From the NCBI GenBank assembly GCA_050245915.1, contig JBFWWZ010000006.1:26915-90914 (forward strand): DNA of 64,000 nucleotides, in the 5' to 3' direction. The notes under the pieces are model-generated. The model did no database searches. It worked only from the letters and a program-made list of their open reading frames with translations, and was not told the origin of the DNA. The stretch comes from JBDSKH01 sp050245915 (GTDB lineage: Bacteria > Actinomycetota > Actinomycetes > Actinomycetales > Microbacteriaceae). Of this stretch, positions 16,788-25,995 are shown piece after piece. Numbering within the stretch: position 1 is the stretch's first letter; every line of letters begins with the position of its first letter. Both the position numbers and the translations under genes were made by a program.

Positions 16788-17981
16788 ATGTCTAGGCCGC
16801 GGACTCCGATCGGCACCTTCGGGGAAATCCGGTTCCAGGTCGCCGCGGGAGGTCGCGTCAGCGCGATCACGCGCTTCCGGGATCACGACGGCAGGACTCG
16901 TCGGGTGCAAGCGACCGCTGACACTCAGAAGGCCGCGGAACGCAAGCTCAAGGAGTTGCTCACTGTCCGGGCGACTGCGAGCGTCGGACAGGAGGAGCTG
17001 ACTGCGGACAGCTCGTTCGGGGAGCTCGTCTCGATGTGGCTCGCCGACCTCGACCTAGAGGGTTCGGTGGGGCCGCGTACTCGGGAGCTGTACGAGCGAA
17101 ACATGCGTGCCTTGGTAATGCCCGCGTTCGAGCACTATGCCTTGCGGGAGATTACGGTTCGCAAGGTCGACCAGTTCATCAAGACCCTCAAGTCGACCAA
17201 GAGCTACAGCACCGCCAAGCAGGCACGGACGGTCCTGAGCCTCGCCTTCGGTCTCGCCGTGAGGTACGACGCGATGCGGGCGAACCCGGTGCGCGACATC
17301 GCTCCGCTGCGCAAGTCGCAGTCTCACGCGATGGCCCTCACCTTTGAGCAGGTCGAGTCGATTCGTGAGGCAGTGCGGACCTGGAGGCGGCATCCGGGGA
17401 ACCCCGGCCCGCCCCCGGACGGTCAGCTGGAACAGATCATCGAGGTCATGCTGGGCACGTCAGCGCGAATCGGCGAGGTGCTGGCGATCCGCAAATGTGA
17501 TGTCGACGTGACCGTGGTGCCGACGACGGTGCGCATTTGTGGAACGATCGTCTCCCCGAGCGGCAAGCCGACCGCGCGGCAGGACCACCCGAAGACCGCG
17601 AAATCGACCAGGGTGGTCTCGGTTCCGAGCTTCACGGCTGAGGCCCTGCGCGCACGGCTCGCAGCGATTGCGCAGGAGGACCGCGAGCATCTGATCTTCT
17701 TCAGCCGCAACCACACACCGCTCACGACGAACAATGTCCGCCGTCGTCTGCGGGCGATCCTTGAAGCGGTCGGAATGAGCGGAGTGACGCCGCACGCCTT
17801 CCGAAGGACGGTCGCGACGACGCTGGATCGCGCCAGCGGCCCTGATCTCGCGGCGGAGATGCTCGGACACACTTCGCCGAGGATCACCATCCAGCACTAC
17901 ATAGAACCCGACGAACTCGTGAACCCTGTCACCGCCGACATCCTCGAATCGCTCGCGCCGCGCACGACGGATGACCAGTGA
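16788..17981 (+). CDS. int: Tyrosine recombinase / integrase
   Basis: 397 aa with an N-terminal arm-binding region, a SAM-like core-binding domain (about 75-160, SFGELVSMWLADLDLEG) and a C-terminal catalytic domain. Catalytic residues visible are Arg in GTSARIGEVLAIR, a Lys region HPKTAKSTR, HAFRR (His-x-x-Arg), LGH and Tyr in ITIQHYIEPDE. It integrates and excises the element at the tRNA-fMet 3' end. Adjacency to the tRNA and xis is the typical left-end layout. Confidence 0.93.
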   Translation: MSRPRTPIGTFGEIRFQVAAGGRVSAITRFRDHDGRTRRVQATADTQKAAERKLKELLTVRATASVGQEELTADSSFGELVSMWLADLDLEGSVGPRTRELYERNMRALVMPAFEHYALREITVRKVDQFIKTLKSTKSYSTAKQARTVLSLAFGLAVRYDAMRANPVRDIAPLRKSQSHAMALTFEQVESIREAVRTWRRHPGNPGPPPDGQLEQIIEVMLGTSARIGEVLAIRKCDVDVTVVPTTVRICGTIVSPSGKPTARQDHPKTAKSTRVVSVPSFTAEALRARLAAIAQEDREHLIFFSRNHTPLTTNNVRRRLRAILEAVGMSGVTPHAFRRTVATTLDRASGPDLAAEMLGHTSPRITIQHYIEPDELVNPVTADILESLAPRTTDDQ

Positions 17982-18020
17982 CGGAGACACAGCGGACGGC
18001 CGCTGACGGAGACGCGGTGA

Positions 18021-18048
18021 TGCACAGATACGCTTGTCTGACTGTGCA
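18021..18048. promoter_or_regulatory. Inverted repeat upstream of the toxin-antitoxin genes
   Basis: TGCACAG and CTGTGCA form a perfect 7-bp inverted repeat with a 14-nt spacer, ending 15 nt before the antitoxin start. The position is right for an autoregulatory operator bound by the HTH-containing antitoxin. Binding is inferred from position and symmetry only. Confidence 0.5.
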
Positions 18049-18062
18049 ACCGGAGGTAGGAT

Positions 18063-18434
18063 GTGAGCATGACGCTGGCAGCCCTGACGATCGATCCCGA
18101 GGACGTGCGCGCCGACGCACGCGACGCGTCGGCGCTTCCGGCCTGGCTGGAGAAGGTCGCCGACTATGTGCAGCGTGCGGCCTCCGAAGGGGAGACGGTC
18201 ACGCTGACCGCGAAGCAGCGGATGCTCACGCCCGAGCAGATCGCTACGTTGGCCGGGGTGTCGCGCTCGACCATCTCCCGCAAGATCAAGGCGGGGGAGA
18301 TCCACGCCGTCAAGGTCGGCAACCGCAACCGCATCCCGTTCGACGAGTACATCCGCTGGTGGGAGCAGTCGATGGACGACGTGATCGAGATGGTGCGCGA
18401 AGACATCCGGGAAGACCTCTTCGGCACTCGATGA
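18063..18434 (+). CDS. Excisionase-type HTH antitoxin of a PIN system
   Basis: 123 aa from the GTG at 18063 (GGAGG 6 nt upstream; an ATG at 18069 is the alternative). The centre has a DNA-binding excisionase fold (LTPEQIATLAGVSRSTISRK, then VKVGNRNRIPFDEYIRWW). The acidic C-terminal helix (MDDVIEMVREDIREDLF) could occupy the toxin active site. HTH proteins of this type are regular partners of PIN ribonucleases. It is 1 nt from the downstream gene, so the two are translationally coupled. Confidence 0.75.
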   Translation: MSMTLAALTIDPEDVRADARDASALPAWLEKVADYVQRAASEGETVTLTAKQRMLTPEQIATLAGVSRSTISRKIKAGEIHAVKVGNRNRIPFDEYIRWWEQSMDDVIEMVREDIREDLFGTR

Positions 18435-18435
18435 T

Positions 18436-19086
18436 GTGACCTTCGTCTTCCTCGACGCAAACATCCTCGCCAAGCCCGTCACCCGAACGATCCTTATGCG
18501 CGGCGCAGCCCGCAGCGGCTTCACCGTCGGCTGGAGTGCGGCGGCCGAGGCAGAAGCGGCACGTCATATGCGTCCGCGCGCGATCCTGCCAGCGGAGGTG
18601 CGGAGACGCTACGGCGGCGACCTCACGCCGACAGGAGACGTGGCCGGACGATTCGAGGGCACCAAGCCCACGGATCGCCAGATTCTCGCTGACGCCGATG
18701 CAGCCGGAGCGCGGTTCCTCATCACCGAGGACGTGGACGACTACGCGGTGGACGACCTCACCAGCGTCGGCATCTCAGCGGTCAACCCCGATCTGTTCCT
18801 CGCCGAACGGCTGACCCGCGAGGCGTACAGCATGGTCGTCCGGCGATTCGTAGAACTCCAGGTGAGCCCGCCCACCACGCCCGCGCAGTTCCACGCCGCC
18901 ATCGCCAAGAACCACCCGCGCCTGTTCACCGCGCACGCCGACCTCCACGACATCGAGCCCGACAAAGGCACGCACCGCGAGCCCGCGGTGATCTTCCGCG
19001 GCTCGCGGTGCCTGCGCTGCGAGCGGATCATCGCCGATCCGTCCACCGTCATTGACGGGCTCGGCCCGGAGTGCTCCTATCTATAG
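18436..19086 (+). CDS. PIN-domain toxin with C-terminal zinc-ribbon-like tail
   Basis: 216 aa from a GTG. The N-terminus FVFLDANILAKPV and the later FLITEDVDDYAV carry conserved acidic residues of PIN ribonucleases, which use divalent metal to cut RNA. Residues 188-216 add a cysteine motif, CLRC...DGLGPEC (C192, C195, C213), similar to the short zinc ribbon of DUF6011-type proteins and unusual in a PIN toxin. It is preceded by its presumed antitoxin. The stop codon shares the palindrome CTATAG with the stop of the convergent helicase gene. Confidence 0.75.
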   Translation: MTFVFLDANILAKPVTRTILMRGAARSGFTVGWSAAAEAEAARHMRPRAILPAEVRRRYGGDLTPTGDVAGRFEGTKPTDRQILADADAAGARFLITEDVDDYAVDDLTSVGISAVNPDLFLAERLTREAYSMVVRRFVELQVSPPTTPAQFHAAIAKNHPRLFTAHADLHDIEPDKGTHREPAVIFRGSRCLRCERIIADPSTVIDGLGPECSYL

Positions 19087-22000
19087 CCGCGGCGCGTTGC
19101 TCGACGGCGCGGCAGGAGGCGTAGCCGGGGCAAACGAGTCTGCAGACTCGCGGTTCGCGCCCTCCCGCGATCCCAGGTTCGGCTCGTAGGCGCGCACGGC
19201 CTCGATGGTCAGCTCGATGAGCTCCGACTCGGACGCTGCGAGGTCGGCGCTTGGCTCGTCCTGCATCGCGGCGAGCTGGGCCTCGATGCGGGCAAGGTCT
19301 ACTTCGGCGTCCGCGAGCGCTTGGGCGTGACGGAAGGGCTGGCCGAGACGCTGCTGGGTGTCGGCAACAGTCTGCTCGGCTTCCTCCAGGTCTTCGCGCG
19401 CCTGGTCGAGCAGGGAAGGAATGCCGCTGACACGGTTCTCGATGCGCTGGACGAGCCCGAGCCCGGCTTCCACGAACGACTCCTTCGGCATCGTGAATCC
19501 CGAGCGGGGCACCTCGGGCAGGGAGACGATCACATCGAGGGCGGCTAGCCCGGAACGGGCCTCGACATGGATGTCGAAGCCGGAGATGCGGCCGATGATC
19601 CCGAAGTCCTTGTGCCCGTACCGGGGGAGCCACTTCAGCCCGGAGTCGCCCATCCACGCGGCGAGTGCGTGGACAGCTTCGGAGCGCGAGTCGTAGTCGC
19701 GCGTGCCGAGCGTGATGCGGAACTTGTCGCCACTCGTGTCGGCCATGTGTGGGGCGGCGGCTTCCAGCCCGCGGATGTCCGCAGTCGCCCGCTCTGCCGA
19801 CGACCGGGCGCGGTTGCCGGTGTGAATGAGCATGTCCTCGTTGCGCTCGTGCGCGCGCTGGAGGCGTCGCAGCCGGTTCACCTCGTTCAGGATGACGGAG
19901 TGCTCCAGCAGAAGCGGGTTGCCGGAGGCGATGGCCTTGGCCTCTGCTGCGGACAGCGCAGAGGTGTCGATCTCCTCGATCTCGCGGGCGTTGATCTTGC
20001 CGCGCAGGATCTGCGCGAACGACGCGGCTTTCCGCTCAACGGTCTGCCACATGTAGGAGTCGAAGGACCGCTCGGTGACATAGCGGACGATCGCCACTTC
20101 CTCGTTCTGATTGCCCTGCCGCAGGATGCGCCCATCACGCTGAGCGATGTCGGAAGGCCGCCACGGGCAATCCAGATGGTGCAGCGCAATGGCGCGGGCC
20201 TGGACGTTGGTGCCGACGCCCATCTTCTCCGTCGAGCCGATGAGCACCGCGACGTGGCCGGCGCGGGCCGCAGCGAACAGGCGGGCCTTCTCCACATCCG
20301 TCTTCGCCTCGTGCATGTACCTGACTCGCTCGGCGGGGATGCCGCGCTGCACAAGCTGCTGCCGCAACTCGTCGTAAGCGTTCCACCTGTCCTGGTTCGG
20401 GGTGCCGATGTCGCTGAACACGAGCTGGAGCGACCCGCGCACGGCGGAGGGTTGCCCGGTCAACGTGTCGAGGTACTCGTTGTCCCGGGTGCGCTCCCAG
20501 ATACGGTGGATCGCGTCGGCGGCGACGTCGACCTTGCTCGGTCCCGACGGGTCGCGCGGGACGACCATGCGAATGTCGAGCGCCGCCTTGCGGCCGTCGG
20601 TGGCGATCAGGAGCATGTTGTCCTCGTCGGGCCGCACTTGGCGGCTGGCGACCTTCTCGGCGCGCTCGGCGAGAGATGCGACATAGTGCTCCAACTCGAC
20701 GGTCGGCTGCACCGGCACGGTCGAGGGGGCGCGGCTGCCGTCGTTACGCTGCACTAGCGCGGGCACGGGTAGGTCGAGGTCTTCGGCGGTCTTCACGTCC
20801 GCGAACACCGACCACATGCGCAGCAGCTCTTGCCCGTTCTGGAACCGGGCGAACCGGGTCTTCATCCGGAACGTGCTACCCGTCGGCGAGATCTCCATCT
20901 GCGTGACCAGCTCGCCGAACGTCGCAGCCCACGCATCGAACGACCCGACGCCCGCGGACTCCAGTACGTCGGGCCGCAGGTATCGCTGCATCACGTAGGT
21001 CTCGGTGATCGAGTTCGAGATGGGTGTCGCGGTCGCCCCGGTTGCCACTCGCTCTCGCCCGGTCGAGCGGAGGTATTCGAGCTTCATGTGCAGGTCGCTG
21101 GCGCGATCCGAGCCCTCGATGGCGGCGTCGCGGATGTTCGACTCCGTGGCGAGGTTCTTGTACATGTGCATCTCGTCGACGATGACGTAGTCGATGCCGG
21201 TGTCTTCGAAGCAGACGCCCCGGTCGCGGTCGGAGTCGAGGCGATCTTTGAGCTTGTTCTCCATTGCCAGGAGCTTCCGTTGGATGCGCTTGACGCTCAT
21301 CCGCTGCTCGCCGGTCGCGTCGTCCAGGACTTGACGAACGTCGTCTACCTGCCCGCGGATGTACTGCGCCTGCGTCTCAGCGCGCAGCGGGATCTTGGCG
21401 AACGCGCCCTGCGTGACGATGATCGCGTCCCACTCGTTCGCGGCAGCCCGGGCGACGAACAGCCGCCGCTTGTCGGCGGTCAGGTCGAGGCTGGAAGCCG
21501 CGAGCACGCGGGCACGCGGGTAGATCTGGAGCCACTCGCGACCGAACTGCTCCAGCATGTGATTCGGCACCACCACGACGGGCTTCCCGATCAGCCCCAT
21601 TCGGCGCATCTCCATCGCGCCCATGATCATCTCCGCGGTCTTGCCCGCGCCGACCTCATGGAACAGGCCCGCCGCGGGCTCGGACACCATGCGGGCGACG
21701 GCAGCGCGCTGATGCGTGCGCGGCTCGAAGTTCGCCGCGAGTCCCGGCAGCGACAGGTAAGCACCGGCATCGGTGTAGTCGCGGAGCACGATGGAGTTGA
21801 AGCGCCGGTTGTACTCGTCCACGAGCGCCTGCGCACGGGCCGGGTCTTCCCACACCCACTCGCTGAATCGCTCCTGAAGCGCGTCGGCCTTCTCCTGCGC
21901 GGCGGTGGTCTCGACGGGGTTGAGGACGCGGCGCACCTTGCCGTCGATGTCCTTGTCCTCGTCATAGACGAGCATCGCCCGTTGCTCCATGACGGCCTGG

Positions 22001-24726
22001 GCGATGTCGGGCGCTGGCCGACGCGGGGTGCCCCATTCCGAGGTGGAGGGCAGCCCTTGCCGACCGCCGCGGATCTCCCACATGCCCGGCAGCGGGTTCT
22101 CCACGCGAATGTCGGTCGCGCGCAGGATCGTCTGCAGGAACTGCTCGTGTACGTCGGCGCTGATCCAGACCGCGCCGAGCTTCGCGTGAACGTCCTGGAT
22201 GCCGAGCGGCTGCGGCAGAACCTCGATCAGCGCATCCACGTTCACCTGGAACGTCGAGTCTTGCTCAGCCCGCGCGCGGGCTGCTTCGAGCTTCACGCGC
22301 ACATCGCCCGAAAGGTACGCCGGCGCGTGGATGAGTTGCTCGGTGACCGGATCGGTGAACACGAGCGTCCCGAGAGCCTCGCGGGCGTCGTGATCGCTCA
22401 TGCCGAGCAGGTCGGCGACGAGGGGTAGGTCGATCCCTCCTGTGCGGTCGAGGCTGACGGCGATAGCGTCGGCGGGACTATCCACGCCCTGCACTTCGGC
22501 GCGCGGCACCACGACGCGGTGGCTCATGATCGCCGCGGGCGAGGCGGACTGATCCTCGTCGTCGAACTGCTCCAGTGCGAGCACCAGGGGACCGAACGGA
22601 TCGGCGCGCAGCAACCGGATCGCCGTCGGCACGATGCGGGCGAATGTCTCCTCGCCGTTCTCGTTCGTGCGGCCGGTGGGGCGCAGCGTGTAGCGGTTCA
22701 GCGCACCGTAGGTGCCGACGTACTTCAGGTAGTCGCGACGTAGCGTCGTGCGGGTGAGCACGATGTCAGGCGTGTCGTCTACGCTCGCCGCCTCTGCGGA
22801 CAGCAGACGGGACGCGCCATCGCGCAGACGCAACAGCGCTCGCAGCTCACGCGCCGCGGACTTGGGCACCGCGAGCGGCTCGAGAGCACCCGAGATTGCC
22901 GTGTGGAAATCGCCGCTCTCGCTCGCCACGATGCTGCCGTCCCACAGCTCCGGCGCCGACGGCGTGAACGCCGCCCGCCGAGCCTGCTGCTCGGGAGTGT
23001 GCTCGGTCATTGTCAGCTCCGCTCGGCGGGCCGAGAACACGATCTGGTCGACGGCAACAGCGAGATCCGTCTCCAGGTCCGCCAGGTCCGTCGCGACGGT
23101 CAGGGTGTTCGCGTCGTACATCCCGTGCCCGACGCCGACCTCCCCGAGCATCTGCTCGGGGTGCTCATCGAAGTAGCGATTGATTCGCATCGGCACGCCG
23201 TCGATGGGCACCTGCGAGACCGTCTCCCAGGCGTCGTCGCGCATCTGCTCGCCGGGCAGTCGCCGCCGGAACACGAGCAGGTCGGTCACGACCTCAGTCC
23301 CAGCTGCACGGCGATGCGCGCCAGTCGGCAGGCGGATCGCACCCAGCAGGTCGGCGAGCTCGTTCATCTCACGCCGCGCGGCGGGGTTCTGCGAGTCCAT
23401 CGTGTAGTGCGAGGTCAGCACCGCCACAAGGCCGCCGGGCCGGGTCAGCCGCAGCGACTTGATGATGAAGTGGTTGTGCATCGACTGCCGCGTGGCGTTG
23501 TGCAGCGGGTCGTGCAGGGTGACGCTGCTGAATGGCACGTTGCCGATGGCCGCATCGAAGTGGCCCTCGGGGAGCCGGGTGTCGGCGAACGATTCGGCCC
23601 GCACGGTTGCGTGCGGGTACAGCTCGGCGCAGATCCCCGCAGTCAGCGGATCGAGTTCGACCCCGGTCATCTGCGCCGACTCCGGCGCGAGACCGATGAA
23701 CGTGCCTGCGCCGGAACCGGGCTCCAGCACCGCGCCGCCGCGGAACCCCAGCCCGTCCAGCAGCCGCCACACCTGCCGGGCGATCATTGGGTCGGTGTAG
23801 TGCGCGTTGATCGTTGTGCGCGCCGCAGCATCCCACTCGTCTTCGCTCAGAAGCTCGCGCAGCTCCTCACGCTCGGCATCCCACTCGGGCTTCAAGTCGT
23901 CGAAGATCTCGGGGATCGCGCCCCAGCTCGACCAACGGGCGAGCACGCGCTGACCATCAGGCGATGCGGGGCGACCCGTCGACCTCAGATCGTGGATGAG
24001 CTGGATCGCCTCCACGTTCGCCCGGTAGCGGGCCTTCGCACCCGACGGGCCGAGATCGTCCTGTGAGGCGGCAACGAACCGGGGCGCTACCGCAGCTCGC
24101 GGAAGAAACGGATCGTCGCCGCCTCGGCGAGCGCCGGCTGGTTCGCCTTCATGTACTCCCGCGGCGGTTCCGTTGCCGCGAGCCCCAGCAGGAACTCGAC
24201 GGGCAGTGCCCAGGTCTTCGCCATCTCCTCCAGGTCCGTCGAGGAGGGCATCGAATCCGGCGAGTCCTGCATCCGCTCGGCCCAGAGGATCAGGTTCTCG
24301 TCGGAGGGACGGGTCTGCTCCCACTCCTCGCGTGCCTGATCCAGCGGCAGGCTCGGGTCGGTGATCCACGCCAGTTGCGCCATCACGACCTCCTCCGCCT
24401 GCTTCCGGGCCGCTGTCAACCGGGCGACCTTCTGCATGAAAGTCTCCCCCTGGCGGTCGCTGCCCGCCAGGATTGACGCGAGGTTCGTCACTTGTGCCTG
24501 TATCTCCAGACCCAGGGTCTCGAAGAACGCTGTCGGATCGCTCAGCTCGGCCACTCGGTTCGGGAACGTCGCCTCCCAGTGCGACAACGCCATCTGCCCG
24601 TAATTGTTCATCGCCGGCTCCCTCCTGTGCGGTGGCGAGCGCGGCGTCGGCCGACTGCTCGTCCACTCCCCAGAGGTCGAACTCCAGTTGCCCCGGCCAT
24701 GGTTTCTGGGATCGTTGTCGCGCCAT
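19081..24726 (-). CDS. Giant N6-adenine methylase / SNF2-like helicase (DarB-like); N-terminus uncertain
   Basis: The frame is open for 1881 codons, but convincing protein starts only near codon 215 (RFVAASQDDLGPSG, about 24,085). A methyltransferase-like domain has motif I VLEPGSGAGTF (near 333) and a degenerate catalytic motif NVPF (near 395). The helicase has Walker A HEVGAGKTAEM (near 1027), a DEMH box (near 1186), GATATPISNS and the C-lobe motif QRDGRILRQGNQ (near 1530). Coiled coils end the protein. Such fusions occur on phages, plasmids and ICEs, where relatives act in DNA protection or antirestriction. Codons 40-210 overlap a well-supported gene in another frame and have A/T-rich third positions, so they are probably not translated. 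The available starts are ATG 24726, GTG 24324 and GTG 24015; none is satisfactory. Confidence 0.82.
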   Translation of the reverse strand: MARQRSQKPWPGQLEFDLWGVDEQSADAALATAQEGAGDEQLRADGVVALGGDVPEPSGRAERSDSVLRDPGSGDTGTSDEPRVNPGGQRPPGGDFHAEGRPVDSGPEAGGGGRDGATGVDHRPEPAAGSGTRGVGADPSLRREPDPLGRADAGLAGFDALLDGPGGDGEDLGTARRVPAGARGNGTAAGVHEGEPAGARRGGDDPFLPRAAVAPRFVAASQDDLGPSGAKARYRANVEAIQLIHDLRSTGRPASPDGQRVLARWSSWGAIPEIFDDLKPEWDAEREELRELLSEDEWDAAARTTINAHYTDPMIARQVWRLLDGLGFRGGAVLEPGSGAGTFIGLAPESAQMTGVELDPLTAGICAELYPHATVRAESFADTRLPEGHFDAAIGNVPFSSVTLHDPLHNATRQSMHNHFIIKSLRLTRPGGLVAVLTSHYTMDSQNPAARREMNELADLLGAIRLPTGAHRRAAGTEVVTDLLVFRRRLPGEQMRDDAWETVSQVPIDGVPMRINRYFDEHPEQMLGEVGVGHGMYDANTLTVATDLADLETDLAVAVDQIVFSARRAELTMTEHTPEQQARRAAFTPSAPELWDGSIVASESGDFHTAISGALEPLAVPKSAARELRALLRLRDGASRLLSAEAASVDDTPDIVLTRTTLRRDYLKYVGTYGALNRYTLRPTGRTNENGEETFARIVPTAIRLLRADPFGPLVLALEQFDDEDQSASPAAIMSHRVVVPRAEVQGVDSPADAIAVSLDRTGGIDLPLVADLLGMSDHDAREALGTLVFTDPVTEQLIHAPAYLSGDVRVKLEAARARAEQDSTFQVNVDALIEVLPQPLGIQDVHAKLGAVWISADVHEQFLQTILRATDIRVENPLPGMWEIRGGRQGLPSTSEWGTPRRPAPDIAQAVMEQRAMLVYDEDKDIDGKVRRVLNPVETTAAQEKADALQERFSEWVWEDPARAQALVDEYNRRFNSIVLRDYTDAGAYLSLPGLAANFEPRTHQRAAVARMVSEPAAGLFHEVGAGKTAEMIMGAMEMRRMGLIGKPVVVVPNHMLEQFGREWLQIYPRARVLAASSLDLTADKRRLFVARAAANEWDAIIVTQGAFAKIPLRAETQAQYIRGQVDDVRQVLDDATGEQRMSVKRIQRKLLAMENKLKDRLDSDRDRGVCFEDTGIDYVIVDEMHMYKNLATESNIRDAAIEGSDRASDLHMKLEYLRSTGRERVATGATATPISNSITETYVMQRYLRPDVLESAGVGSFDAWAATFGELVTQMEISPTGSTFRMKTRFARFQNGQELLRMWSVFADVKTAEDLDLPVPALVQRNDGSRAPSTVPVQPTVELEHYVASLAERAEKVASRQVRPDEDNMLLIATDGRKAALDIRMVVPRDPSGPSKVDVAADAIHRIWERTRDNEYLDTLTGQPSAVRGSLQLVFSDIGTPNQDRWNAYDELRQQLVQRGIPAERVRYMHEAKTDVEKARLFAAARAGHVAVLIGSTEKMGVGTNVQARAIALHHLDCPWRPSDIAQRDGRILRQGNQNEEVAIVRYVTERSFDSYMWQTVERKAASFAQILRGKINAREIEEIDTSALSAAEAKAIASGNPLLLEHSVILNEVNRLRRLQRAHERNEDMLIHTGNRARSSAERATADIRGLEAAAPHMADTSGDKFRITLGTRDYDSRSEAVHALAAWMGDSGLKWLPRYGHKDFGIIGRISGFDIHVEARSGLAALDVIVSLPEVPRSGFTMPKESFVEAGLGLVQRIENRVSGIPSLLDQAREDLEEAEQTVADTQQRLGQPFRHAQALADAEVDLARIEAQLAAMQDEPSADLAASESELIELTIEAVRAYEPNLGSREGANRESADSFAPATPPAAPSSNAPRL
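24087..24611 (-). CDS. Hypothetical protein overlapping the methylase-helicase frame
   Basis: 174 aa from an ATG with AGGAGGG 8 nt upstream, the strongest Shine-Dalgarno in this operon. Third codon positions are strongly G/C, unlike the overlapping frame. The protein is soluble, acidic and helical (MNNYGQMALSHWEATFPNRV, LEEMAKTWALPVEFLLGLAA). The last part is reminiscent of cryptic HTH proteins, but I cannot assign a family. Its TAG stop is immediately followed, in the -1 register, by conserved helicase sequence. Confidence 0.65.
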   Translation of the reverse strand: MNNYGQMALSHWEATFPNRVAELSDPTAFFETLGLEIQAQVTNLASILAGSDRQGETFMQKVARLTAARKQAEEVVMAQLAWITDPSLPLDQAREEWEQTRPSDENLILWAERMQDSPDSMPSSTDLEEMAKTWALPVEFLLGLAATEPPREYMKANQPALAEAATIRFFRELR

Positions 24727-24746
24727 ACGTTGTCACCGCCCGAGAC

Positions 24747-25361
24747 CTACTGCTCCGCCGCGAGATGCGCGTAGAACTCGTCCTCGATGGCCTGCCTGCG
24801 CGCCACGTCCTCCTTGACGAACTGCGTGAAGTCCGCATCGCGGTCGGCGATCACCGTCTCCACGGGCGCGGGGTGCTCGTCCTCACCCGGCCACACGGCC
24901 TGCCGTGTCGGGCGGTCGGTGTTGAGCTTCGTGCCGCACGCGGTCACAGCGTCGCGCAGGCGCTGCTGGAAGTCCCAGAAGTCGCGCCACCAGCCGAACG
25001 GCGCCGAGCCATGCTGCTTCGCGTCGTAGGCATTCAGATAGTGCTGGCGCAACGCCGATAGCGGCCACACCAGTTCCGGATGCCGATGCCAGAACGGCGG
25101 CACGACGTTCACACTCAGCCCGAACTCGTGACGCAGCCAGTTCACGAAGGCGTTCAGCTCCAGCCACTCCACCTGTGCCTCGGCCGCGGTCAGGATGTTC
25201 CAGTTCACTGGGCGCGGCGGCTCCGGCGCGTCGCTCGTCTCGGAGTCTGGCTCCTTGGCCGGCCTCGGCGAAGGCGTCACAGGGTCGGGCTCCGGCTCTT
25301 CGAGCGGCGGCACGTTGAAGTCGGGATCGTCGACCGGGAACAGCGACTCCTCGGTGGTCAT
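24747..25361 (-). CDS. DUF4913-containing protein
   Basis: 204 aa. The first 55 residues are Pro/Glu/Asp-rich and probably disordered. The rest matches the DUF4913 pattern: WLELNAFVNWLRHEFGL, then PPFWHRHPELVWPLSALRQHYLNAY and a Trp-rich helix (GWWRDFWDFQQRL). The domain is common on actinobacterial conjugative elements near SSB and helicase genes; its function is unknown. It starts 9 nt after the SSB stop and belongs to the same minus-strand operon. Confidence 0.75.
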   Translation of the reverse strand: MTTEESLFPVDDPDFNVPPLEEPEPDPVTPSPRPAKEPDSETSDAPEPPRPVNWNILTAAEAQVEWLELNAFVNWLRHEFGLSVNVVPPFWHRHPELVWPLSALRQHYLNAYDAKQHGSAPFGWWRDFWDFQQRLRDAVTACGTKLNTDRPTRQAVWPGEDEHPAPVETVIADRDADFTQFVKEDVARRQAIEDEFYAHLAAEQ

Positions 25362-25370
25362 GCCGCCTCC

Positions 25371-25811
25371 TCACAGCGCCATCGGGCGTGGCGACGGCTG
25401 CTGCGGGAGAGTCGGGTCCGGCGCTTCGATGGGCGCGCCCTCGACCTGTTGCGAGCGCGAGCGGCCACGGTCGACGGCGTAGCTCGTGCGGGCGGCATCA
25501 GGACCGACGTGCGTAGCGATGAACTCCTCGCCGCTGACCGCCTCCCCGTCCTTCTCGTAGCTGAACTTCTGAACGTGGCCGCTGGCGACGAAGTTGTCGC
25601 CGCGCGCGAACTTCTCGTAAGCGTGCTCCGCGCTGCGCCGGAACATCTTGAACGGGTAGAACTTCGTCTCGCCCTGCGTGAACGAGCCGTCCGGGTTGCG
25701 CTCGAACTGCTCCTGACCGATCCACGCGAACAGCCGCGCCTCGCCGTCCTCGTTGAAGGACAACTGCGGGTCGCTGGCGAAGAAGCCCCACAGGGACTCT
25801 TTGGTTCGCAT
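25371..25811 (-). CDS. ssb: Single-stranded DNA-binding protein
   Basis: 146 aa, an OB-fold of about 100 residues (FFASDPQLSFNEDGEARLFA, FYPFKMFRRSAEHAYEKFARGDNFVASGHV) and a polar Pro/Gln-rich tail. It lacks the acidic DDDIPF-type tip of housekeeping SSBs (it ends SPRPMAL), as many element-encoded SSBs do. It probably protects single-stranded element DNA during transfer or rolling-circle steps. The ATG at 25811 has AGGAG upstream. The gene heads the SSB-DUF4913-helicase operon and is divergent from the MBL operon. Confidence 0.85.
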   Translation of the reverse strand: MRTKESLWGFFASDPQLSFNEDGEARLFAWIGQEQFERNPDGSFTQGETKFYPFKMFRRSAEHAYEKFARGDNFVASGHVQKFSYEKDGEAVSGEEFIATHVGPDAARTSYAVDRGRSRSQQVEGAPIEAPDPTLPQQPSPRPMAL

Positions 25812-25995
25812 CGGGATGCTCCTGTCTCATCAGAAGGGGTTCCTGATGTGCAGGTACGCATCTCGTCCCGCTGCGCGCCTGACGCTGGGTGGAGGACCGT
25901 GCGGTGCCAACAGTTCCGGCTTCGTGTCGGAGGCCGCGAGTAGCCTGGATTTGGTACCCGGACTCACGCCCGATGAGCTGGGGGAGAGGCATCGT

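Noticed and set aside
24090..24600. Gly/Arg-rich N-terminal extension of the methylase-helicase as real protein
   Set aside because: Third codon positions are A/T-rich and the alternative frame encodes a well-formed 174-aa protein with a strong Shine-Dalgarno, so this stretch is probably untranslated in the helicase frame.
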